Assembly: GCA_003567475.1 (NCBI GenBank)
Contig: PWZL01000007.1
Location: forward strand, 1-64,000
Direction of reading: 5' to 3'
From: Gammaproteobacteria bacterium
GTDB lineage: Bacteria; Pseudomonadota; Gammaproteobacteria; Steroidobacterales; PWYM01
DNA length: 64,000 bases
Translations under genes and position numbers: made by a program
Shown here: piece after piece, positions 38,655-47,863 of the stretch
Layout of the letters: the number at the start of each line of letters is the position of its first letter
Position numbering within the stretch: position 1 is the first letter of the stretch
The notes under the pieces: model-generated
Told to the model about the DNA's origin: nothing
Seen by the model: the letters and a program-made list of their open reading frames with translations, nothing else
Database searches by the model: none

Positions 38655-40444
38655 CGCGAGGGCGGCGGCCCCTCCTGACGCCGGGGAATTCGTGGGGCGT
38701 AGAGATCCGGGCCGCGGTGCTCGACCCACGAGCGCGGTTGGTAGGGCAGGACCTCGGGCATGTCGCCGGCGAGCAGACGGGTCCTGAGTGTGCGCCAGTA
38801 CTCGGCCGTGAGCAGGTCGCCATGGTGTTCCATGAACGCCTCGCGATGGCTGTCGCGAAAGCCAAGAAATTCCACGAACTGTTCAGGGAAAACGTCGTTG
38901 GGACCGACGTAAAACCAGGCCTCGGCGCGCATCTCGTCTTCGAGGGAACTGGCGACCGGCAGGTCGCGGAACTTGCACTCGGTCACCAGGCAGAGTTCGT
39001 CGTAATCGTAGAAGATGACTCGGCCATGGCGGGTGACGCCGAAGTTCTTGAGCAACAGATCGCCGGCGAAAATGTTCGTGCGCGAGAGATCGCGGATGGC
39101 CTGGCCGTAGTCGATCGCCGCAAGTCGTCCCTGCGCCTCGTCCACCTCCTGGAGGTAGAGGTTCAAGGGGCGCAGCTGTCGTTCGATGTAGAGATGATCG
39201 ATGACCAGCGTGTCACCTTCCACCCTGCAGGTCTGACCCGCGTTCTCGAGCAAGTCCTCCAGCAGCTCCGGTGCGAAGCGCTTGCAGGCGAACTCCAGCC
39301 GACGGAACTCCTGGGCGTCGACCAGGCGCCCGGCACGATCGTGACGGAACACCAACTGGTATTTGCCCTTCACCTCTTCGCGGGTCATGGACTTCGGATA
39401 GGCGAAGCGATCTCGGATCACCTTGAACACCACATCGTAGGAGGGCAGGGTGAAGACGATCATCACCATGCCGACATCGCCTGCCGCATGGACATAGCGA
39501 TCCGAGGACGTTTCGGCATGACGCACCAGCGAGCGGTAGCGTTCCGTCTTGCCCTGCTTGGCCCGGCCCAACACGGTGTAGATTTCATCGATGGGCTTGC
39601 GTGGCAGCAGCCGCTTGAGGAAGACGACCGCCGCACCGACGGTCTTCAGGTCGACATGAAAATACGAGCGGGTGAAAGAAAACAGCATGCTCACGTCATT
39701 TTCCGACATGATCACGGCATCGACCACGATGCCGTCATCGCCGTTTTTCAGGGCGATGACCAGCGGATAGAGAAATCCGCGGCCGGTCATGCAGCCCACC
39801 AGGTAGGCCCGGGTTGGCTGATAGAACACCGGCTTCAGGAGCTCGATGCTCTCGATCCGGCGGGTTTCTCCCATCGCAGCGAGGAAAGCTTCGATCTCGG
39901 CGCTCACATAGCGCACGCTGCGATCGGTATTGCGATAGGGAACCCGGAAACGGAAGTCGCTCAGCACCTCGTCGAACAGGTGCTGCAGCGAGCCGCGATT
40001 CAGGTAGACATGCTTGGCGACCGGCGTACGTGCACTGCGCGTCGGCTCGACCTCGCTGGCGACGAACTCCACTTCCGGATCCACGCCGATGGTTTTGAAC
40101 AGGCGGCGGGTGATGGAGTTGAAGAACGTCTTGAAGAACTCGTTGTCGGGGTAGTTTTCAATCGCGATACTGTAGAGATCGCGAATTCTCGACCACAGTG
40201 TCTTGTCCTGGGCATGGTCGCCCAGCATGGCCATCAGTGCCGCACGAGCGCGCTTGACACAGACGTCGTAGAGTTCGATCCGTTCGACGTTGTCCCGCTG
40301 CTGACCGATCGGATCACGCTGTTCGAAGCGCCCAGCCGCCCGCCGGGTGATTGCGCTGAAGCGCTGATCGTAATCGATGAAAGCCTCCATGGCGGTACGG
40401 GCACAGCGTTGTGCCAGCCGTTCCATGGAGGCCTCCAGCGTCAC
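38645..40444 (-). CDS. aceK: Isocitrate dehydrogenase kinase/phosphatase
   Basis: A 599-aa protein of usual AceK length. The C-terminal kinase-phosphatase domain contains the ATP loop GDVGMVMIVFTLPSYD, Lys in VFKVIRD, and NIFAGDLLLKNFGVT with IFYDYDELC. It phosphorylates and dephosphorylates isocitrate dehydrogenase (Ser113), diverting carbon to the glyoxylate bypass on acetate or fatty acids. It lies 22 bp downstream of icd in the same direction, so enzyme and modifier are likely co-expressed. No aceA or aceB is in the window. Confidence 0.97.
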   Translation of the reverse strand: MTLEASMERLAQRCARTAMEAFIDYDQRFSAITRRAAGRFEQRDPIGQQRDNVERIELYDVCVKRARAALMAMLGDHAQDKTLWSRIRDLYSIAIENYPDNEFFKTFFNSITRRLFKTIGVDPEVEFVASEVEPTRSARTPVAKHVYLNRGSLQHLFDEVLSDFRFRVPYRNTDRSVRYVSAEIEAFLAAMGETRRIESIELLKPVFYQPTRAYLVGCMTGRGFLYPLVIALKNGDDGIVVDAVIMSENDVSMLFSFTRSYFHVDLKTVGAAVVFLKRLLPRKPIDEIYTVLGRAKQGKTERYRSLVRHAETSSDRYVHAAGDVGMVMIVFTLPSYDVVFKVIRDRFAYPKSMTREEVKGKYQLVFRHDRAGRLVDAQEFRRLEFACKRFAPELLEDLLENAGQTCRVEGDTLVIDHLYIERQLRPLNLYLQEVDEAQGRLAAIDYGQAIRDLSRTNIFAGDLLLKNFGVTRHGRVIFYDYDELCLVTECKFRDLPVASSLEDEMRAEAWFYVGPNDVFPEQFVEFLGFRDSHREAFMEHHGDLLTAEYWRTLRTRLLAGDMPEVLPYQPRSWVEHRGPDLYAPRIPRRQEGPPPSRYT

Positions 40445-40466
40445 TTGCAGAGTGCTCCGGCCCGCG

Positions 40467-41768
40467 CTACAGCCTGTCGATCATATGGTCGGCAAACTCC
40501 GAGCACTTGACCTCGGTGGCGCCTTCCATCAGGCGCGCGAAGTCGTAGGTGACGAGCTTGCTGCCAATGGTGGCATCCATCGCCGCAATGATGCGATCGG
40601 CGGCTTCGTCCCACCCGAGATGCCGGAGCATCATCTCGCCCGAGAGGATGAGTGAGCCTGGATTGACCTTATCCAGGTTGGCGTACTTGGGTGCCGTGCC
40701 GTGGGTGGCTTCGAAGACCGCATGGCCGGTCATGTAATTGGCATTGCCGCCTGGGGCAATACCGATCCCACCGACCTGCGCGGCCAGCGCATCCGAGAGG
40801 TAGTCGCCGTTCAGATTCATCGTGGCGATGACATCGAATTCCTCGGGTCGCGTCAGGACCTGCTGCAGCGTGATGTCGGCGATGGCATCCTTGATGAGCA
40901 CACGGCCGGCATCGAGTGCCGCCTGCTGCTCCTCGTTGGCCGCCTGGCCACCCTTGTCGGCGCGGGTGCGCTCCCACTGATCCCACGTGTAGGTGTGTTC
41001 GGCGAACTCCGTTTCCGCCAGCTGATAGCCCCAGTTGCGGAACGCGCCTTCAGTGAACTTCATGATGTTGCCTTTGTGCACGAAGGTCACGCTTTTGCGC
41101 TTGTTGACGATGGCGTACTCGATTGCCGCGCGCACCAGCCGCTCTGTGCCCTCGCGGGAGACCGGTTTCAGCCCGATACCGGAGGTCTCCGGGAAGCGGA
41201 TCTTGCCGTACTCCCTGGGGAAGTGTTCCTTGAACAGTTCCAGGAAGCGCTTGTTGTCGGCGCTGCCTTCCTCGAACTCGATGCCAGCATAGATGTCTTC
41301 GGTGTTTTCTCGAAAGATCACCATGTCGACACCGCCCGGGTTGCGCACCGGGGAAGGTACACCCTTGAACCAGCGGACCGGTCGCAGGCAGACGTAGAGG
41401 TCGAGCAGCTGGCGCAGTGCGACGTTCAGGGAGCGGATGCCGCCACCGATCGGTGTGGTCAACGGACCCTTGATCGAGACCAGATACTCGCGGCAAGCGG
41501 CCACGGTCTCATCGGGCAGCCAGGTGTTGAAGTGATCGTAGGCCTTCTGGCCGGCATAAATCTCCATCCAGTGGATGCGCCGTTGGCCTGCGTAGGCCTT
41601 GTCCACTGCGGCGTCCAGCACCCGCACCGTGGCGCGCCAGATGTCCGGGCCTGTGCCGTCGCCTTCGATGAAGGGGATGATGGGCGTGTCCGGCACCTTG
41701 AGGACCCCGTCCTCGATCGTGATTCTGGCACCGCCCTCGGGTACCTGCAGCCGGGGAGTGTCTGCCAT
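40467..41768 (-). CDS. icd: NADP-dependent isocitrate dehydrogenase
   Basis: A 433-aa TCA-cycle enzyme that oxidises isocitrate to 2-oxoglutarate. Residues [13 protein letters not shown] contain Ser113, the AceK phosphorylation site and substrate-binding residue, at the same number as in E. coli. Other marks are the Arg-rich [20 protein letters not shown] and [17 protein letters not shown]. The C-terminal half is of the NADP-type dimer. It is driven by a strong sigma-70-like promoter at 41843-41871 with a ~68-base leader, and is followed by aceK. Confidence 0.98.
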   Translation of the reverse strand: MADTPRLQVPEGGARITIEDGVLKVPDTPIIPFIEGDGTGPDIWRATVRVLDAAVDKAYAGQRRIHWMEIYAGQKAYDHFNTWLPDETVAACREYLVSIKGPLTTPIGGGIRSLNVALRQLLDLYVCLRPVRWFKGVPSPVRNPGGVDMVIFRENTEDIYAGIEFEEGSADNKRFLELFKEHFPREYGKIRFPETSGIGLKPVSREGTERLVRAAIEYAIVNKRKSVTFVHKGNIMKFTEGAFRNWGYQLAETEFAEHTYTWDQWERTRADKGGQAANEEQQAALDAGRVLIKDAIADITLQQVLTRPEEFDVIATMNLNGDYLSDALAAQVGGIGIAPGGNANYMTGHAVFEATHGTAPKYANLDKVNPGSLILSGEMMLRHLGWDEAADRIIAAMDATIGSKLVTYDFARLMEGATEVKCSEFADHMIDRL

Positions 41769-41842
41769 GGCCTGCTCCTGCTTGGTCTTTTGTCTGAGTG
41801 AATGTCCGCGCCGACATGGCGTCGCGGCGGGGTGATCCGGAC

Positions 41843-41871
41843 ATTATCCGCTGTGGCGGTGCTCGCGACAA
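41843..41871 (-). promoter_or_regulatory. Sigma-70 promoter of icd-aceK
   Basis: On the minus strand: -35 TTGTCG (41866-41871), 17-bp spacer, -10 GATAAT (41843-41848), close to consensus. It lies between the small gene at 41910-42170 and icd, so it gives icd an independent start. Confidence 0.65.
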
Positions 41872-41909
41872 CGCGGCGGGCGGCCCCGGCCCCCGGCGGG
41901 CAGCAGGTC

Positions 41910-42170
41910 TCAGGCCGCGGCGGCGCCGTCCCGGGAGATTTTCTCGAAGACCACCGTAGGGCGGTCACCACGACGCGAGTAGACATGGCGCCGCTGCATG
42001 TCGGCAAGCGCACGGTCGCGCTCGGCCGCCGTGAAAAACCAGTGGCACTGTGCCCAATCGGTGCCGAGCACCCGTGCGAAGCTGTCTTCCGCAGGCAGGG
42101 TGACGCGGATGCCGTAGCGCCGTTCGGCATCGTAGTCGCGGTTGAGGTTGTGGGGGTGACAAATGTCCAT
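41910..42170 (-). CDS. Small conserved-looking protein of unknown function
   Basis: An 86-aa protein from ATG 42170. It has no signal or membrane segment. The sequence starts DICHPHNLNRDYDAERRYG and carries a central aromatic stretch (DWAQCHWFFTAAERDRAL), then a basic stretch and VVFEKI. Two Cys and three His residues could bind metal, but no known motif is present. It is divergent from the giant NTPase/WD40 gene across 110 bp and upstream of icd, which has its own promoter. I do not recognise the family. Confidence 0.6.
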   Translation of the reverse strand: MDICHPHNLNRDYDAERRYGIRVTLPAEDSFARVLGTDWAQCHWFFTAAERDRALADMQRRHVYSRRGDRPTVVFEKISRDGAAAA

Positions 42171-42280
42171 CTCCGGCCCTCCGCCAGATCGTCCGGCGAC
42201 TCGCAACGCGCAAGTATATCAGCGCCGGCCGGGCGCGTCGGGCTGGTCGTCGTCGCCGTCGCCGCCCAGAATAGGCGGCC

Positions 42281-45200
42281 GTGAGTCCTCGGTGCGTGGA
42301 GTCGAACTTGAGTCGAGAGCTGTCCCCGGAGGAGTTCTTCGTCGCCGGCGCGCCGCTGGCGCCCGGTCGACCCGGTTACGTCGCACGTCCGGCAGACCGG
42401 CACCTGATGCAGGCGCTGCGCGAGGGGCGCTCCTGCCATGTCTTCGCCCCCCGCCTGATGGGCAAGACCAGTCTGATGCTGCGTGCCCTGCCACAACTGC
42501 GGGAGGGCGGGCGCGCAGCGATCGTGCTGGAGCTCGGACAGCTCGGTGGACGCGAGGGCAGCGGCGATTCCGGTCGCTGGTTCTACACCTTCGCGCACCG
42601 GGTGCTGCGCGAACTGCGGATCAAGCTCCCGTTGCAGCAGTGGTGGCAGGACCGGGTCGGGCTGACGGCGACCCAGCGCCTGGTCGAGTTCTTCCGCGAG
42701 CTGGTGCTGGCGGAGACCGCAGGCCAGTTGGTGGTGTTCATCGATGACCTCGAAGTGCTCGAAGGGCTGGCGTTCGCGGGCGATTTCCTGCTCAGTCTGC
42801 GCAGCTGTCTTGCCGCCGCGGGCAGCGATCCGGAATTCCGTCGCCTGAGCTTTGTCCTGCTCGGGGTGACGACGCCCGCGCGACTTACGCCGGACCCCTC
42901 GCTCGGGCCTTTCGCCTTCAGTGAGGCCATTCCGCTCGAGGACTTCACCCTGGTCGAGACTGCCACGCTCGCCGAGGGGCTGCCGGTGGCAGATGCGCAT
43001 GCACGCACGCTGCTCGAACGGGTGCATTACTGGACCTCAGGTCAGCCATACCTGACCCAGAAGCTGTGCCGTGCCCTGGCCCGCAGCGAGCTGCCCGGCA
43101 GTGGCGAAGAGGCAGTCGATCACCTGGTGGCCAGTCGTTTGCTGAACCCCGCGGTGCTGCGCAGTGAACCGCTGCTCGGTCACGTGGCCGCGCGACTGCA
43201 GGATCGCGAACGCCGCCGCGCGCAACTGCTCTCGTTGTACGGCCGTGTGCGCAAGGGCCTGCGGGTTCCGGTCGATCCGACGTCTCCGCTGCAGGATCGC
43301 CTGTGGCTGCTCGGCCTGGTGGTCGATGATGGTCGTGGCCGTCTGCGGTTGCGCAACCGCGTCTTTGCAGCCGCCTTCACCACGCGCTGGGTGAACCAGC
43401 AGCTGCCGCTGGATGTTCGTGGCGTAGCGGCAGCAGCCGTGGTGCTCGCGCTGCTGGTCGGGGGGCCCGCCTGGTACACCCAGGCCGTACCCCGACCGCA
43501 CGTGAGCGTCCTCGAGGATCCTGGCGCCAGCGAGGCGGCCCTGCTGCACCATCACCGCAGACTTCGCCGTTGGCCGGGGTACACGGCCACCGCTGATCGC
43601 CTGCTGGCGGCGGGGCTCGAGCGCATCAGTGACGGCAGCGCCCATATCAGCACGGTACTGGCCGCCCGGGCTGCGTTGCTGGCGTTGCCGGGCTACACCT
43701 CATTGGCCGACGCGTTGCCCGTCAGGCATTGGCAGGGCCGACTCGAGCGGCGTCTGGCGGCAGAAGATCGCGATGCCGCGCTGCTGACAGCCTTGCAGGC
43801 GATGCTCTGGGGGGATGACGAGGCCGCCGCGACGGCCAGCCAGCTGCTGGGCGAGGACTATCCTCTGCTGCAGGCGACCCTGGCCCCTCGGGGGGGCGTC
43901 GACCAGGTTGCGTTCGGTGAGCGCCGGGAGCTGATCGTGACCCGTCGTGGCGGTCGCCAGGTGGAGGTGTTCCACCTGCAGGATGACGGGCCTGTCGCGA
44001 GCGCCCGATTGCAACCGACCGGGCTGTTGCATGACTGGCTGGACGAAGGCGTGCGAGTCGATCGACAGGCGGCGGCCGGCGAGATCCGCGTGCAGCTTGC
44101 CGGCGTCATGGGGCAGCCAGAGCGTTGGCAAGGCTGGCTTGTCGGGCCGGCGGGCTTCGAGCGGCCGCTCGAGTTTTCACGCCAGCGCCGCGATGAGGTC
44201 GCGCCGACAGATGACCCGGCGGCGGCCCGCCCGACCACCGATCACTGGGAGGCCCGTGTCGATGCCGGAGCGCTGGATCGTCGCGGCGAGTGGCGGCTGC
44301 GGCTGGCCGGTTCGCGGCCTGGGGAGCGGGAGGGCTTCATGCAGTGGCGGCTGGAATTCGGTGATGGCCGGGCGGTCTCTCGCGGCATGCCGGTCGACCC
44401 TGACGCCGCCCCCCGGCCTGAGCTGGTCGCGGGGTTTACCCTGCCCCCCGTGCGCGCCACCGGTGAGGTGACGCTGCTGGCGGCCCCTGGCCGGGTGGTC
44501 GCGGTGCCGGATGGCCCAGGTGCGCGCGGCAGCGTCGTCGTCTGGTCGTTGACCACGGGCGAGATCCTGCAGCACCTCGAACTCCAGGGGGAGGTGGTGC
44601 AGAGCGGTCTCGGTGCTGGCGGCCGCCGGCTGGTGCTGCGGACCGCCGGCGAACTGGTCGTGTTCGACCTCGAAAGTGGCCGCCGGCTGGTGCGCGTGCC
44701 TCTCCCGGCCGATCGGCTGCTTGGTCAGCCCGTGCTGGGCACGGCGTCAACCCGCGTGGCCTGGCTGACGGGGAGCGACGGAGAGCTGGCGCTCAGCATG
44801 CTGTCGCTTGAGGACGGTGAGCAGGTGCTCGATGCCTTCCCGTTGGGCGTCCGGCGCTCCGGCGAGACGCGTCTTGCGCTTGGCCCTGGAGGCGCCACTG
44901 CTGCCGTCTCCGAGGGGCGCCGACTGCGGGTCTGGCAGTTACCGGACGGACAGCTGCGTGCTGACGAGGAACTTTCGTATCTGCCGGCCATGCTGGTGAT
45001 CGATCCGCGGGGCGACTGGCTTGCCACCGCAGCGGCGGATGGCAGTGCCGCGTGGTATCGCTTACCCGAGCTCGGTGAGGCCCGCCAGCGGGTGCGCATC
45101 GCCCCTGCCGCGCAATGGCGGGACACCCCGATGATTCTCGATGCGGCCGGTCGCTTGGCTGTGGCCGCCGGCGCTGGCAGCGTGAGGCTGCTGCGTCTGG

Positions 45201-46366
45201 CCGACGGCGCGGCCCTCACGCCCGCCCTGTACCACGGGGGCCATGTGCTCGGTCTGGTGCTGTCTCCGGACGGCCAGTGGCTGGCGACCCACGACGGTGA
45301 GCGGGTGCGCGTGTGGCAGACCGAGACGGTCGCGCCGGCCATTCGGGATACCCGCTGGGCGGTCGTCGACCTTGATCGGGACGGCCGCGACGCCCTGCTG
45401 GGCGCCTGGGCCGGCGGCCTGCGCATCTTGCCGGCCGCGGAACTGCGTGACGGCGCACCGGCCCTGGCAGGGGGCATCGATTACCTGGGACATACGGCGC
45501 CGGTCAGCGCCGTGACCATGAGTCCCGATCGTACGCGGGTGGCCAGTGGCAGTGAGGATGGCGTGATTCGTCTGTGGGATACGCTCACAGGCGCACCACT
45601 GCCGGGCTTCCTCCGGCATGGCGACGGCGCGGTGCGGGGTCTTCATTTCAGTCCTGACGGTGAGACGCTGCTGTCCCTGGGGCAAGGGGGTGTCGAGCGG
45701 TGGCGGGTGGCTGACGGACATCGGCTTGGCGGCTGGGCGACGGCGGGCCGCCCAACCGCGGCGCTGTTCCTGCCGACGGCACAGCCGCAGGTCCTGATCG
45801 GCGATACGGCCGGAAATCTTGCCTTGTGGCTACTGGAGGGCGATGCGCCTCTGGCGTTATGGCGCGCGGACAGTGCCGTGACCGCATTGGCCTGGCTGCC
45901 GCGGGAGGGGCGGGTCGCCAGCGGCGATCTCGGGGGACGGGTCCAGTTGTGGGCGCCCGAGACGGGCGAGCGAATCGGCCCCACGGTGCAGCTCGCCGCG
46001 GCCATTGGTGGACTGGTGTCCGACGTCGACGGTGGCGTTCTGCAGGTCGCGACCGACCGCTGGGTCCATCGCTTCGAGGTGGCGTCCGCTGGGCTGAACC
46101 CCCTGGACTCGGCGTTTCCGGTCGCGCCGGTCGACCCGGCCACCTTGCGTGCCAGCGGTCCTGGTGCCGGGCCCGTCGGTCTGGGGGGCGCGATGGATGT
46201 CGTGCTGCGCGAAATCGGGGCGGCCGGGCCGCGCGCGCCCAGCCCGGCCGAAGCATGGGCGCTACGCCTGGGGTTGACGCTGCAGCCTGACGGCCGGGTG
46301 GCTGATCGGCTGCTCGATGCAACACCGACCCCGGCGGCGGACGCGACACACCGTCAGCTGCCGTGA
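42281..46366 (+). CDS. Membrane-spanning AAA-like NTPase with WD40 repeats
   Basis: A 1361-aa protein. GTG 42281 opens the frame; GTG 42296 or TTG 42308 (with GGAG upstream) may be the true start. Residues ~10-360 form an AAA-like (AAA_35 type) domain: FFVAGAPLAPGRPGYV, Walker A-like PRLMGKTSLM, Walker B-like LVVFIDDLEV. One transmembrane helix lies at ~382-400. An intervening region (~420-700) includes a beta-sandwich-like stretch similar to P/proprotein domains (VGPAGFERPLEF, RRGEWRLRLAGS). The C-terminal ~600 residues form several WD40 repeats (e.g. SPDRTRVASGSEDGVIRLWD). It is STAND-like in style, but no effector domain is visible. Orientation in the membrane is not settled. Confidence 0.85.
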   Translation: MSPRCVESNLSRELSPEEFFVAGAPLAPGRPGYVARPADRHLMQALREGRSCHVFAPRLMGKTSLMLRALPQLREGGRAAIVLELGQLGGREGSGDSGRWFYTFAHRVLRELRIKLPLQQWWQDRVGLTATQRLVEFFRELVLAETAGQLVVFIDDLEVLEGLAFAGDFLLSLRSCLAAAGSDPEFRRLSFVLLGVTTPARLTPDPSLGPFAFSEAIPLEDFTLVETATLAEGLPVADAHARTLLERVHYWTSGQPYLTQKLCRALARSELPGSGEEAVDHLVASRLLNPAVLRSEPLLGHVAARLQDRERRRAQLLSLYGRVRKGLRVPVDPTSPLQDRLWLLGLVVDDGRGRLRLRNRVFAAAFTTRWVNQQLPLDVRGVAAAAVVLALLVGGPAWYTQAVPRPHVSVLEDPGASEAALLHHHRRLRRWPGYTATADRLLAAGLERISDGSAHISTVLAARAALLALPGYTSLADALPVRHWQGRLERRLAAEDRDAALLTALQAMLWGDDEAAATASQLLGEDYPLLQATLAPRGGVDQVAFGERRELIVTRRGGRQVEVFHLQDDGPVASARLQPTGLLHDWLDEGVRVDRQAAAGEIRVQLAGVMGQPERWQGWLVGPAGFERPLEFSRQRRDEVAPTDDPAAARPTTDHWEARVDAGALDRRGEWRLRLAGSRPGEREGFMQWRLEFGDGRAVSRGMPVDPDAAPRPELVAGFTLPPVRATGEVTLLAAPGRVVAVPDGPGARGSVVVWSLTTGEILQHLELQGEVVQSGLGAGGRRLVLRTAGELVVFDLESGRRLVRVPLPADRLLGQPVLGTASTRVAWLTGSDGELALSMLSLEDGEQVLDAFPLGVRRSGETRLALGPGGATAAVSEGRRLRVWQLPDGQLRADEELSYLPAMLVIDPRGDWLATAAADGSAAWYRLPELGEARQRVRIAPAAQWRDTPMILDAAGRLAVAAGAGSVRLLRLADGAALTPALYHGGHVLGLVLSPDGQWLATHDGERVRVWQTETVAPAIRDTRWAVVDLDRDGRDALLGAWAGGLRILPAAELRDGAPALAGGIDYLGHTAPVSAVTMSPDRTRVASGSEDGVIRLWDTLTGAPLPGFLRHGDGAVRGLHFSPDGETLLSLGQGGVERWRVADGHRLGGWATAGRPTAALFLPTAQPQVLIGDTAGNLALWLLEGDAPLALWRADSAVTALAWLPREGRVASGDLGGRVQLWAPETGERIGPTVQLAAAIGGLVSDVDGGVLQVATDRWVHRFEVASAGLNPLDSAFPVAPVDPATLRASGPGAGPVGLGGAMDVVLREIGAAGPRAPSPAEAWALRLGLTLQPDGRVADRLLDATPTPAADATHRQLP

Positions 46367-46443
46367 CCGGCTTGGCATGGGCACCGCTGGCAGTCGTGAC
46401 GCAGGTCCTCTCCCAAGGCGACAACTGAGCTAGCATATGTCAT

Positions 46444-47004
46444 ATGACCCTGAGATGCCGACAGCTCTATTGGCTCTGCGTTGCCGCGATCCTGCCGCTG
46501 GCCGCCTGTGGCGAGCCGCCACCGCGGACATTCCAGGAGTTTCTCGACGATCCGGTGCTGCTCGAGGCGACGCTGCTGCGCTGTCGGCAGGAGGGTGAGG
46601 CCGCGCGGGCCGACGCCAACTGTGAGAATGCCCGCAGAGCCGCCGCGCGCCTTGCCGCCGAGGCCGAGGCGACCCGACGGGCGGAACGCGAGGCGGCCTC
46701 TGCGCGCATGCGCGAGGAGCGTCGGCGGCGAGAAGAGGCTGAGGCTGAAGCGCGTCGACGCGCGGAGGACGCGGCGCGACGGGCCGAGGAGGAAGCCTAC
46801 GAGGCCAGCTGGATTCTCCCGGAGGCGGCCGGCGAGCGCCCCGACACGGCCGCTCCGCGGCCCTCTGCTGATCCCACGCCGCCAACCATGGTGACGCCGG
46901 ATGAGGCGGGCAGAACGCCGGTAGGCGAGGCCGCCAACGATGAGACTGTTGAGCCGGTGCCGCAGGCAGCGCCGGTCGAGCCGCCGTCCGGCGAGTCGAG
47001 CTAG
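46444..47004 (+). CDS. EexN-like lipoprotein
   Basis: A 186-aa lipoprotein with lipobox LPLAAC (Cys22). The segment after it, TFQEFLDDPVLLEATLLRC...CENARRAA, matches EexN family lipoproteins known from conjugative elements, where they block redundant DNA entry. A long Ala/Arg/Glu-rich coiled coil (~60-120) and an acidic Pro-rich tail follow. No conjugation genes are nearby, so it may have an unrelated role. No clear ribosome site precedes ATG 46444; two CATATG palindromes lie at the start. Its stop overlaps the stop of the convergent SYLF gene in a shared CTAG. Confidence 0.75.
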   Translation: MTLRCRQLYWLCVAAILPLAACGEPPPRTFQEFLDDPVLLEATLLRCRQEGEAARADANCENARRAAARLAAEAEATRRAEREAASARMREERRRREEAEAEARRRAEDAARRAEEEAYEASWILPEAAGERPDTAAPRPSADPTPPTMVTPDEAGRTPVGEAANDETVEPVPQAAPVEPPSGESS

Positions 47005-47798
47005 AAGTCGTCGATCGCGAAAATCCTCGCCTCGTCTTCGGCCTCGGTAGCCTCGTCCTCGGCAATCTCGTTGTTCGGACGCATCGGCGCCTGGGATGCG
47101 CGCCCGCGCGGCGCCATTGTCGTCAGCTTGTCGAGAAAGCCTTGCGCCGCCGGGGGTGTGCGCAGCGACGGATCACCCAGGATGTCGTCTGCCGTGATCG
47201 CATCGTTCCGGTAAAAATCCCGGGCCGCCTGAGTGTCGATCTGGATGGCGGCGCCATCAAGGGATACCCCCAGGAACAGTCCACGGCTCCGTGAGTACGA
47301 GTAGACCTCGGCGCCGAAGGTGATGTCGGTCGCCGCCGCCGTCTGCCGCCCGACCGGCCCGGCGGCCGCTGCCGCATCCACCCCCAGCGTGAACTTGCCG
47401 CTGGTGATGCCCTCGACACTGCGGCTGCTTTTGAAGACCAGCACCACGTCGGTGGACTGGCCCCCGATCTGCCAGCCCAGGCTGCCGCCGGTGAGGGTGA
47501 TGAAAGCCGGATTGCTCCAGCTCCCGTCCGCTTGCCGAACGACCAGCACGCCCCGGCCCCGTCGCGCGCCGACCACGAAGCCCACCTTGATCACCGCCGG
47601 AATGACGGCCACCCCATGCGCCCGCTCCAACAGCGCCGGGGGGATGGCGTTTTCCGGGATGGCGGAAAACGCCTCCAGAACCTCGGTGGCCTGGCCGAGA
47701 CGATGGGACTGCGGGTCTTCGGCGGCCCGCACGGGGTGGCTTGGCAGAGCGCCCAGCGAGAGCGCGCAGCAGGCGACGAGCGCAAATTTGAGGTGCAC
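47001..47798 (-). CDS. SYLF-domain (Ysc84-like) exported lipid-binding protein
   Basis: A 265-aa protein with a Sec signal (cleavage after VRA). The SYLF/Ysc84 domain spans ~45-215 (AHGVAVIPAVIKVGFVVGARRGRGVL, GGSLGWQIGGQSTDVVLVF) and is known to bind phosphoinositides or other membrane lipids in eukaryotes; bacterial members are periplasmic and of unclear function. The acidic tail (EDEATEAEDEARI) is variable. It lies 65 bp after the M48 gene in the same direction, so it may be the last gene of the lemA operon. Confidence 0.9.
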   Translation of the reverse strand: MHLKFALVACCALSLGALPSHPVRAAEDPQSHRLGQATEVLEAFSAIPENAIPPALLERAHGVAVIPAVIKVGFVVGARRGRGVLVVRQADGSWSNPAFITLTGGSLGWQIGGQSTDVVLVFKSSRSVEGITSGKFTLGVDAAAAAGPVGRQTAAATDITFGAEVYSYSRSRGLFLGVSLDGAAIQIDTQAARDFYRNDAITADDILGDPSLRTPPAAQGFLDKLTTMAPRGRASQAPMRPNNEIAEDEATEAEDEARIFAIDDF

Positions 47799-47863
47799 GG
47801 CAGAGACTCCTGTGCCAAGGGTGAGCGCCTGGTGGCCTCACCGGATCGGTTCAGGCGCTTATG

